Part shown: positions 12,179 to 21,930 of the stretch, piece by piece
Position numbering within the stretch: the first letter of the stretch is position 1
Layout of the letters: the number at the start of each line of letters is the position of its first letter
NCBI RefSeq assembly: GCF_002878395.1
Contig: NC_061118.1
Coordinates: forward strand, 92,674,678 to 92,738,677
Direction: 5' to 3'
DNA: 64,000 nt
DNA from: Capsicum annuum
Taxonomy: Eukaryota > Streptophyta > Magnoliopsida > Solanales > Solanaceae
The notes under the pieces: model-generated
What the model was told of the DNA's origin: nothing
Databases searched by the model: none
Seen by the model: only the letters and a program-made list of their open reading frames with translations
Translations under genes and position numbers: made by a program

Positions 12179-13340
12179 GGGTGGGATGGATGTAAGGAAC
12201 AGTGGGCAAAGGGAGGTTGACGTTCCTAATTTTTGTCTGACCATAGATTTGAATCTGAAAGAGATTGGTTTTCGCATGAGTTTTATAGAGTCATGGCCAG
12301 ACCTCGGTATTAGGTTTCCTACATATCTTAGGTTACATGAGAATTCAGTCCACTTGTAGTTCATAGAGCTTGATTTAAAGCATGATTTTCAAAAAATTCA
12401 CAAGTTATCTCAGTTTTAGAGTGTTTGATAAAACTGAGAAACTGGGGAATAAAGGGATTGGGGGGAGGTTGGAATGCAGTCGAGTTTTCTACATAGATCC
12501 CAGCCTACATATCCCCAATATTTTAGGGAATCAGACTACTTATAGTTCGACTCAATCGGTAGAAAAGATAGTCTTTTCTTTCAGACCATCTTTGGCTCGA
12601 AATGAGTGACAAGTTGATCGAGTTATAGAAAAGAGGCTTGTAACCTCTTGACCGTGAATGTGGGATCCTTCACATCCATAGTCAAGAACTTACCTGGACA
12701 TAATTTCCAAAACTCTAAGTGTGTTACAACCCAAATTTAAAAAAAAAAAAAGGTTACCCTCGGCATGTGTTTAAAAATATCCCAAAGGTGAAGCTGAACC
12801 CAGAATATGCTGAAATTACCACATGACTTCTAATAGGGGTGTGGTTGGATAGTGGTGGTGATCATCCTTTAGCTCGCTTCCAAAGAGTTTGACGTCCCTC
12901 TTTAGACTATGTCCCGTTTTGCTGCTAAAAAGGAGTTCCACATTGTGCTGCGTCCTACCTGAAGTCGTCCTCACTTGTGGTTTTTATTTGAGATTTTCAT
13001 CCTCTCAGATTCTCTCAACAATGCTTTAGGAAAAAAGTGTTAGTGTTAAACATAATTCATGAAAGAGGTAAGTAATCTTTTACCATATCTCCACGTGAGT
13101 TGTGGCCTGAAAAGCGAAGTCATCCTTTATTATACCTGTTTGATAGGAAATAACTCATAATAATAGACACAACAACCTCTTTGGTTGTTGTATAATTAGC
13201 TCATCTATCAAGCAAATATGTTTTCAAAGTGGGGTGGCCCTTTTGTTTACCTATATCACTTGTTGTATGTGGTATGATAACCTCTTCGGTCGTAGCCGAT
13301 GATCGATTTATAAATTTTACCTAAATTTTCAATCTTCAAA
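12179..13340 (-). other. 3' untranslated region of element 2, distal part
   Basis: No domain is visible on either strand; short open frames at 12123-12609 partly overlap the LTR edge and look like chance. There is an A-run near 12738. This stretch separates the tandem-repeat arrays from the polypurine tract. Confidence 0.5.
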
Positions 13341-13341
13341 T

Positions 13342-13885
13342 GATCTTGCGTATTATTTGATGTTGGATACGAGGCGACTTACAAATATCCTTTGAATTCT
13401 AGCTTTTAGGTAATCCTGTATATCATCCGACTTTGGATAAGAGATGACTTACAAATATCCCTCCAATCGCTAGCTTTTAGGTGTTCCTGCTCATTATCCA
13501 ACCCTGGATACAATATGACTTATAGATAATCCCTCAAATTGATCGTCTTTGGGTAATTCTGCACATAATCAATCTTGGATATGACGCGGCTTATAGAGAA
13601 CCCTTGTACGTATCAACTTAACAATCTTGCATATCCTTTGGTAAGGATTTAGTTGCGACTTATGGATAACCTTTGAACTATCATCTTTTCGGAGATCTTG
13701 CACACTATCCGGGTAGGATGTTATTGTGGCTTATGGCTGACCTACAGGCTATAAACTCATAGGTGATCTTACACACTATCCTATTTCAAATAATATGACT
13801 TATAGATGACCTTCAAATTGTTAATCGCTAGGAAATCTTATATATCATTCATCCTTAGATAGCGACCTGAAGGCATCCCTCCAAA
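13342..13885. repeat. Tandem repeat of about eight degenerate ~70 bp units
   Basis: Units open with variants of ATCTTGCATATTATCC, continue through a GGATA word and GACTTATAGATAACC and end near TAGCTTTTAGGTA. They diverge strongly from each other, with units of about 67-72 bp, so this is the oldest-looking array in the 3' region. Confidence 0.6.
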
Positions 13886-13970
13886 TCATGTGCTCTTAAT
13901 ATATTCAGATGCTAATTCATGAAAAGATGATGATATCCTCAACTCCAGTATTGTGTCTTACATGTCAACA

Positions 13971-14703
13971 GATATATTGAATGCTAATGATATCCTCAAT
14001 GCCAGCGTTGTGTCTAGCGTGTCGACAGATATATTGAATGCTGATGATATCCTTAACGCTAGCGTTGTGTCTAGCATGTCAACAGATATTGAATGCTGAT
14101 GATATTTTTGATGCCAACGTTGTGTCTAGCATGTCGATAGATATATTGAATATTAATGATACCCTCTATGCCAGTATTGTGTCTAGCGTGTCAACAGATA
14201 TATTGGATGCTGAGATATCCTCGATGCCAGTATTGTGTCTAGCGTGTCGACAAATATATTGAATGCTGATGATATCCTTGACGCCAGTATTGTGTCTAGC
14301 ATGTCAACAGATATTGAATACTGATGATATCCTCGACGCCAACGTTGTGTCTAGTATGTCGACAGATATATTGGATACTGATGATACCCTCTATGCCAGC
14401 ATTATTCTAGCGTGTCGATAGATATATTAGATGCTGATGATATCCTCGACGTCAGCGTTGTGTCTAGTGTATCGACAGATATATTAAATACTGATGATAT
14501 CTTCGATGCTAGCGTTGTGTCTAGCATCTCAAAAGATATTGAATGCTGATGATATCCTCGACGCCAAAGTTGTGTCTAGCATGTCGACAGATATATTAGA
14601 TGCTGATGATACCCTCTACACCAGCATTGTGTCTAGTGTGTCGACAGATATATTGGATGCTGATGATATCCTTGACGCCAGCGTTGTGTCTAGCACGTCA
14701 ACA
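13971..14703. repeat. Thirteen 57-bp tandem monomers in a four-monomer higher-order repeat
   Basis: The monomer opens GATATATTGAATGCTGATGA and ends near GTCTAGCATGTCAACA. Monomer lengths and variants recur every fourth unit: one type is only 55 bp because it starts GATATTGAAT, and the following type has CCCTCT in place of TCCTCG. This gives three higher-order copies of about 226 bp (starting at 13971, 14197 and about 14421) plus one extra monomer. A poorer monomer precedes the array from about 13914. Confidence 0.85.
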
Positions 14704-14780
14704 GATATGTAATGGCCTTTGCGGCAATGATATGTGATGGCCTTTGCGGCAATGATATGCAATGGCCATTGTGGCAGTGA
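14704..14780. repeat. Three 25-bp tandem units directly after the 57-bp array
   Basis: The unit reads approximately GATATGTAATGGCCTTTGCG plus GCAAT. It opens with the same GATAT word as the 57-bp monomer, which suggests the new period arose at the edge of the older array. Confidence 0.7.
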
Positions 14781-14789
14781 TAAAATGAT

Positions 14790-15760
14790 TTTACTTGGCT
14801 TTATTTGTTAGTGTCCTGCTTTCTACATGTACCTGTGCTCAAGGTAGACGATCAGTAGACACAAAGTGGTTTTAACTAGCGACTATTTTTAGGAAATTTC
14901 TAAATACGATACGTGTAAAGAAGACAAAGTGCTTTTGTTTGTCGCCTACGATCTTAAGAAATGTGATGAACAAATCAAAAGGTCCTCAATAAATGGGCAT
15001 TAAACCTATTTTTAGGGTTGCCCTAAAATACCGTTCTTGGGCATTAATGATCTGTTGTGGCTCCCAATTTGCTCGGGAATTTTTGAAAGAGACTCTCATT
15101 TTGCGTATTGATCCCTTCTTCCACAGAAAAATGATTAGTTGAATGAAATTACTCCATGTTGACCTTCTTCGATCCTTGATTTGCTCCTCGACATCTCTTG
15201 GGTATTCCACCATATTGACACTTCCACCCTGACACTCTATCCCAAATGATGTCTAGGCAAGTAATAAGTAAGTGAGTCGTAAGATTTTTGAAAATAGTCT
15301 TAAATTTTTAAAAATAATTTTGAAAACTTCTGTAAAATTTTAGAAAATTTCTGCCAGTCATATCATGTACTAGCTCAATGAACGTCTTCCTCGCGGTTCT
15401 GACTATATCCGATGGATGGTTTCCAAAACTCATGATTATTGTTGGAGGGTTTCTTCAAGTAGTTCTATCATAGCCAAAAATTGAGTCTACCCAGACTTTG
15501 TTACAGTTGGTGGTTTCCAAAGCTTTAACCTCTGGTGCTGGGGAATTTGGAATATTTTCCGGCATTTGGTGGAAATTTTAAGGTCTTTCTCAAAATTTCT
15601 GCCCCAGTTTAAACTTGTTTGAGATAATAACAATCTGAGTGGATCTGAAGTCTTTGTTGATCTTCATTCTCTTTGTTGGATGTCGATTTTCTCTTGTGAA
15701 TTTTTGAGATTCCTTCTCGAAAATTCTGCCCCAGTTTCCATTTCCTAGGGTTATATGACT
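14790..15760 (-). other. 3' region of element 2 between repeat arrays
   Basis: No conserved domain or clear repeat is visible. A 75-codon minus frame at 14986-15213 has no recognisable motif and is treated as chance. Confidence 0.4.
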
Positions 15761-15764
15761 GAGC

Positions 15765-16335
15765 CGTTGGGGTGCCTATGTATCCCGTTGAAGTAGGAAT
15801 CAGGTCAAACGTAGTTCAAGACTATGCTAGGGATATATATACAAAATCTAATGGGTTGACCGAAGTTGACATAGGCCGCCTACGTATGCCTTTTGTTGGG
15901 AATTCAGGTCATCACGTAGTTCATACATAAGAGGAAAGGATAAATCATCCTAAGGGGTTGACTAAAGCCGACATAGGCCGCCTACGTATCCCTTTCTTGG
16001 GAATTCTAGTCAAACATAGTTCGTACATAAAAAGAAAGGATAAGTTTTTCTAAGGGGTTAACCGAAGCCGACATAGGCCGCCTACATATCCCTTTTTGGG
16101 AACTTAGGTCAAACGTAGTTCGTACATAAAATAAAAGGGTAAATTTTCCTAAGGGGTTGACCGAAGCTGACATAGGCCGCCTACGTATCCCTTTCTTGAG
16201 AATTAAGGTCAAACATAGTTCGTACATAAAAGGAAAGGGTAAATTTTCCTAAGGGGTTGACCGAAGCCGACATAGGCTGCCTACGTATCTCATTCTTAAG
16301 AATTCAGGTCAAACGTAGTTCGTACATAAACTCAT
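15765..16335. repeat. Five to six tandem ~99 bp units next to the end of pol
   Basis: Five good units start near 15852, 15951, 16050, 16150 and 16250, each with AAGGGGTTGACCGAAG, then CATAGGCCGCCTACGTAT and CAAACGTAGTTCGTACAT. A diverged sixth unit precedes them from about 15765. Because 99 is a multiple of 3, long open frames appear by chance on both strands. Confidence 0.8.
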
Positions 16336-16439
16336 AATGGCCCTAAAATACTCTTATCCATGTTACTAGGATATAAATAAGTATTTTGAAGGATCAAATA
16401 TCTAATTTCTTTAGTCATTGCCTTCCTAGTTAACCACCT

Positions 16440-17664
16440 CGGTTTTCTCTAGATTGGGCTTCTTCGATTCCCGAACGCTTTGACTCTTCTGTCCATCCAT
16501 TCAGTGCATTTTTCTTCAACATCTTGAGAATTGGCTTGCATGTGACTGTTGATTGAGCGATAAATCTACTAATGTAATTCAGATGACCCAGGAAATTATA
16601 ACTTCTTTCTTGGTCCTCGGCGGTGGCAAGTCTTAAATTGTCTTAATTTTGGATGGGTCTAGCTCGATCCCCCTTCTGCTGACTATGAACCCCAGCAACT
16701 TCCCTGGTGGCACACCAAAAGCACACTTAGCAGGATTTAACTTCAAACTGTACCTTCTTAATCTGTTAAAGAATTTCTCCAAATGAGTTAGATGATCTGA
16801 ACTCTCGTGGGATTTGATAATTATATCATCCACGTACACCTCAATCTCCTTATGGATCATATCATGGAAAATCATCATCATGGCCCTCATATATGTCACA
16901 CCTACGTTCTTGAGACCAAACGGCATTACCCTGTAATGATAAACACTCCAGGGCGTAATAAAAGCCATTTTTTCTGCATCTTTCTCATCCATCAGTATCT
17001 GATGATAGCCGACGAAACAATCAATGAATGACTGCATTTCATGTTTTGCACAGTTATCGATGAGAATGTGGATATTGGGCAATGGAAAATTATCTTTAGG
17101 ACTGGCTCTGTTCAAGTCTGTATATTCAACACAAATTCGAATCTTGCCGTCCTTCTTTGGGACAGGGACGATGTTGGCCAACCATGTTGGATATTTTGTG
17201 ACCTCGATAACCTTAGACTGGATTTGTTTTGTCACTTCTTCCTTGATCTTTAGACTTAAATCTGGCTTGAATTTTCTCATTTTTTTCTTGACTGGATCAA
17301 ACTCAGAATTTATCGGTAATTTATGTGACACAATGCTGGTGCTCAACCCTGGTATATCATCATAGGACCAAGAAAACACGTCGATATACTCCCACAATAG
17401 GTGGATCAGCTCTTCCTTTTATGGCGCCATGAGGTGGACACTGATACCGATCATTTTGATTTTATCGTGATCTCCAAAGTTGACTGTTTCAGTTTCTTCC
17501 AGATTGGTTTTTTCATGATTCTCAAATTCCTCCATATCTTCAACTAACCATTTCTCGTCACCGTCCTTCCAACCATCATCGTCCCCTTTATTTTGTTCAT
17601 TTAGGCTTTGACATGACACAACATTGGCAGGTTTTAAGCTACTGTTACTGTAATGGATAAACAA
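16440..17664 (-). pseudogene. Element 2 reverse transcriptase
   Basis: An open block of 254 codons (16633-17397) carries the RT in order: LPINSEFDPVKKKMRKFKPD, PTWLANIVPVPKKDGKIRIC, YTDLNRASPKDNFPLP, HEMQSFIDCFVGYHQI, MPFGLKNVGVTYMRAM, and the catalytic box EVYVDDIIIKS with both aspartates kept, then CAFGVPPGKLLGFIVSRRGI. A lead-in region rich in acidic residues (17419-17664) with LKPANVVSCQSLNEQNK is typical of Ogre elements. After IKTI a TAA interrupts, but the thumb continues in fragments (LNYISRFIAQSTVTCKPI) to about 16440. RNase H should follow and does not; the 99-bp repeats begin at once. Confidence 0.9.
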
Positions 17665-17990
17665 ACTAAGTTAGATAATAAGAAAATAACAAAACATATG
17701 ACTAGGAGTGTTTTAGAACTAATATAGTTTACCAAATAAATGAAGGCCTTTTCATTGAAATTTGAGAAATAATTACAACACCATGGCTTGTGACTTGGAC
17801 AAATACAAGCCCCTGCCTTTTTTGAAAGCAGTAAGATACGAAAATAAAGTTTTGAGATATAAAAGGTGGATCGCGGGGCCTCCTCTGGATCATCAACGAT
17901 TTTAAAACTATTAGTAATTGCCCTTTCATCTACCACGACGGGCGACGGGTTATGAGTGGAGTGGAGGTATAATTTTTCAAAGCCTCCCCT
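17640..17990 (-). other. Candidate spliced intron between protease/G-patch and RT (element 2)
   Basis: Ogre elements are known to carry an intron between protease and RT. Here the minus strand shows a T-rich stretch with a CTAAC branch-like word followed by TTTATCCATTACAG, giving a good 3' splice site with the exon beginning at 17647. The donor is less clear: a GTAAAC near 17735 would give a short intron of about 87 bases, and other GT sites lie further upstream. The 137-codon frame through the region (17634-18047) means splicing is not strictly required to read on. Confidence 0.4.
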
Positions 17991-18157
17991 GGCACAATCT
18001 GCTCCACCCCGATGGACTCTGAGAGATCTTCTGGTACAACATTGCATCCTTCAAACAAATCTCCTATCCCATCCCCAAGACCATCATCATCTGACATCTC
18101 TAGTACGGGATATGAGTGGAACAGGAGTGGCAAGGGCCTAAGCAGACTCTTTTCTGG

Positions 18158-18418
18158 CTAATCCTCAATCCTATCTTTTCTGGTAGGCTGATACCCTAAC
18201 CCGTACTTAGAGCTTCTCTTGGGGATCATAATAGGCTCGATAATTCCTTGTAAATTCTTGCCCAAGCCTTGAACAGTTTCGAACCCATTTCTTAACATCA
18301 CAGTTGCAATCATTTTATAGATAGAAGGCATTGATATTTTGGGTGTGGAATCTCTTTTCGCGGCATTTACAATTTCCACTACATAGAAACTGCTACCTTT
18401 TGGATTATCTTCAATCAC
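18158..18418 (-). pseudogene. G-patch domain of element 2 polyprotein
   Basis: The 86-codon block contains NGFETVQGLGKNLQGIIEP, then KRSSKYGLGYQPTR, with the spaced glycines and the GLGK and GLGY pairs that define a G-patch. In Ogre-type elements a G-patch follows the protease; its role is thought to be nucleic-acid binding, which is inference for this copy. It sits between the protease (different frame) and the candidate intron. Its own short frame is undamaged. Confidence 0.7.
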
Positions 18419-18964
18419 CGATACATAACCATTGGGATGGTCCGCTCGACTTCCTTCTCCTTGGATAATAGTTCATGATCTTTCCAAATGAACTTCAATA
18501 ATTGATGAAAGGGTGATGAAATTGCCTTTGCCCCATGTATCCATGGTCTTCCCAAAAGCAGGTTATAGCTAGGATGGATATCCATAACATAAAACTTAGT
18601 CTTAAACTCAGCAGGCCCCATTTGGATGTGGAAATCAATCTCTCTTATGGTATCTCCCTGCCCTCCATCGAATGCTTTCACATTATGTGGCTTTGACAAA
18701 TTTCCCCAAATCATAGCCCATTTGGACCAGCGTGGAGAGGGGAAAAATATTCATACCAGATCTGTCGTCTATTAATACCTGATTAACTGCATAATCTCGA
18801 CAAATGACGGTGACATGCATGGCTTTATTGTGCATTACTCCTTCAAACGGCAACTCGTCGTCACTAAATGATATGCGATGGTACCCCACAACGTTCCCTA
18901 TTATCACAACCAAATTCTTAACGCTCGTTCCTGCGGGAACATACGCTTCCTCCAAGATCTTCAA
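18415..18964 (-). pseudogene. Element 2 aspartic protease, active-site glycine lost
   Basis: The first block (18683-18964) holds VLIDDRSGMNIFPLSTL, where relatives normally have D-N-G-S; the glycine position is arginine, which would disable the enzyme. The second block (18415-18714), in another frame, contains YVMDIHPSYNLLLGRPWIHG, the flap and C-terminal half. A frameshift lies in the overlap at about 18683-18714. The role would be processing of the Gag-Pol precursor. Confidence 0.8.
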
Positions 18965-19156
18965 TAGAGCCTGTCGGTGGTGTTATGAGCTCAATAATAG
19001 TGCCAAGATAGAGATTTAGGCTGGCATTTTCTCCAAATGTTTGACAATTGAGTAATTCTTTGGTTGCATACGCGTCTAAAATTCCTCAGCCTCTCCTTCA
19101 CTGATTGGCCTTTTCTGTGAATCTTTCTTGTTGGTCAATTTCTTAGGGATGTAACA

Positions 19157-21401
19157 TCATCCTGATCGTGTCATCCCCTGGGCAGCGGCGTTTTGCATGA
19201 TAAATTCCTTTTTTAGCGGGGGAGTGTATACCTGAGTCGGTGTAGTCATCACTATAAATGGGGCTTTCTCGCTGATTCTTAAGGCAGCCATAACTTTCTC
19301 TATCTTTTCTAACTTTTTTGCCCTTTTGCACTTTTCGGAGTTCACTTGAGTAATGGTCTTGCCAGATGTCCATTCTCCTTCTATTTCAATCATGTTAACT
19401 GTAGATCCCCCATGGTTGGGCAGTGGATTACTGCTAATATTTGGTGTAGGTGCATGGAGTGTGATGACCTTTTGATCAATCAGATCTTGGATTTTGTGTT
19501 TCAAGATAAGACAGTCCTTGGTACTGTGCCCTGCTGCCTCTGAATGATAGGTACAATTTTGATCAGGGTGATAAAACTGGGAGCTAGGATTGACAGGATT
19601 TGGCTATACTGGTTGCAAATGACCAACATTCTTCAATCTTTCAAACAATTAGGTGTGACTTTTAGCTAGTAGGGTAAAGTTTTGAGGAGGTTTCTTTTCA
19701 TGGTTTAGACGCTGGGGGTTATACGGGATTAGGTTTGTAGGAGGGGATACTTGGTGGTAATTTGGAGGTGTTTGGAAATTTGTTCGGCTATTTGGGGGAG
19801 TAGTTTGGAAATGAGACTGATAATTTGGAGGTGGAATTGGGTATTGGGGAAAGATATTTGGCTGTGGAGCTTGGTATGATGGTGGGATGTTTGGGAGTGG
19901 AGTTTCGTATTGGGGGTGGACGTAGAATGCGTGAGGAAGGTTAGGTGATGGCGGGGAAGATAAAATATTTCTAGAGTTGAATGCTGTTTCAATTTTGTAA
20001 CAGAATTAGCAGAAACCCCACCTACTTTTTCTTTCTTCTTCTTAGAAAACATGGCAGTTCCAGATGATGTCGAGGTTTTGGTAATTTTTCTTGTCTGAAT
20101 ACTTTTCTCTAATGATTCTCCTATTTTTACCAAATCTGCAAAGGTCGCTTTGACAGCAGACACCATCCTGGTATAATATTCTCCTTCTTGAGCACGAGAG
20201 AACACGGATACCATTTCCTCCTCAGACATGGAGGGCTGTACTTTGGCAGCTTCTTTCCTCCAATGAAAGTATAATCTCAAAAACTCTCAACGCTCTTTTG
20301 TTTAATCCAATCTAGTTAATACCAATCAAGGACTATTTCAATGTTGAATGCGAACCGGTCAAGGAAAGTCTTGGCCAATGTTTTCCAACCAGTCCACCTT
20401 TTCGGCTCCTGAGACATGAACCACTCCAAGGCTTCACCATTCAAACTTCGACTGAATAGGTGCATTAATAACGCCTCATTTTTCCCTATCCCTACTAGTT
20501 GCTCACAGTACCTTCTTAGATGGGCCAATGGATTTTTGGTACTGTCAAATATCTCAAACTTAGGGACTTTGTATCCTTCTGGTAGGTCTACTCATGGGTG
20601 AACACACAAATCGTCATACCCCAAACATTCGTGGTCCTTGGCCCCGTGAGACTCTTTGATCCTCATGATCTCTTCTTGCATGGATAGTAAATTCCTTTCA
20701 TGCTGGGCCCTCCATTCCTTCTCCTTCTCCTCGTAATGGTCCATCTCGGGGTTAGGAAGGGGTTCATAAATATCAGGGGATATGATGGCTTGAGGGAGAT
20801 TTAGAAGGAAGGCTTGATTTTGTAGATGGAGGGAATTTGGTTGGTAAGTGGGGAGAACGTTTTGGAAATTAGGAAGGTTATGTGGGCCTTATAAGTAGTT
20901 TGGAGGAATATGAGAGGGATTTTGCAGATTTGGAAATGAATTTGATGGATTCGAAGGTAGGTTTGCCATATTTTGTGGATTTGGGAGTAAATCTTGTGGA
21001 TTTAGGAATGCATTTTGTTGATTTGAGAATGTGTTTTAAGGATTTGGGAATGGATTCAAAGACGGATTCTGTGGGGTTGTGGATGGATTTTGTGGATGGT
21101 AGGCATTTGGATTATTTTCATGATTAGTGTTTTGGACAAATGGAGGAGCGATGCCGGATGATACATTAGTTGGTTGGTCCCCAAGAATAGGGTTACTGAG
21201 GGGAGAAATTTGGAGTGGAGTCCCATGTCCTCCCGAAGCGTGTGCATTGATGGTGATGGCCAAGTTAGCCAAATTTCGAGTGCGATTTATTTCTTCCTGA
21301 AGTATTTCTAACTTTCTTGCAAGTTCCACAATAATCTTATTCCGTTCCGCTATCACATTATCCCGGATAGCCAGTGCGCTTTCTTCATCATTTCCTATCA
21401 T
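19157..21401 (-). pseudogene. Element 2 gag
   Basis: Starts best at ATG 21401 (MIGNDEESALAIRDN), followed by a helical segment with IIVELARKLEILQEEINR. A long asparagine/proline/glutamine-rich spacer (20860-21130) is made of ~21-bp DNA repeats. The capsid core is at 20316-20528: LRRYCEQLVGIGKNEALLMH and LNGEALEWFMSQE, then FLDRFAFN. Downstream 19729-20280 reads HWRKEAAKVQPSMSEEEMV, again typical of Ogre gag. Near 19510-19560 a C-H-H-C zinc-binding motif appears (CTYHSEAAGHSTKDC), running into LKHKIQDLIDQK. Several stops (for example after the N/P/Q region) and at least two frame changes break it. Confidence 0.8.
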
Positions 21402-21930
21402 TTTTGAATGATGGTCCGAGGATGGGATTTTCTGTGGTTTTGATCGGGTGAAGTGGGGATGTTCTGCCAGTTTATCAACACGGAGTAATTTCTGTTATCT
21501 ACAAAGTAAAACAACTCAAAGGCAAATGTGTTAGTTTCCATAGGTGATAAGTAATGCAAAATATTTGACAGGAAATAATCACACAGAGTTGTTCGAGTTA
21601 TAGCCAAATTCATCTGTAGGTCATAGTGGATAAACTTGCCTTTGATCTCAACCAACGTATATAAGCACATAAAATAGTTATATCACACAAGACATTAAAA
21701 TAACGCGTATCCTAATTGGGGTGACCTTTTTTGAGCCAAGGGTTCAGGCCTAACGATGTTTTGAAGAAAATATATGCTTTCTCAAAGTCAATCCATTAAC
21801 CTCCAACTCATATAGACACAAAAAGGGCATAAATGCCTACAAAATATAACGAAATAGGGATACAATTTTTAGAGAAAAGGGGAAATAACATAAAAGAAGA
21901 TAAGTTCCCGCGCAGGGGAGAATAGAAAAG

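Noticed and set aside
14038..14712. Two plus-strand frames of 72-74 codons with repeated SSMSTDILDADD-like text
   Set aside because: They are produced by the 57-bp tandem repeat, whose period is a multiple of three. No start context or homologue supports a protein.
16006..16227. Minus-strand frame with repeated RRPMSASVNPL text
   Set aside because: Produced by the 99-bp repeat, again a multiple of three.
13971..16335. Possible CRISPR-like array because of regularly spaced repeats
   Set aside because: The repeats are directly adjacent without unique spacers and the DNA is plant nuclear.
17024..17365. Plus-strand frame of 113 codons
   Set aside because: Lies fully opposite the well-supported RT of the Ogre-like element and is its shadow.
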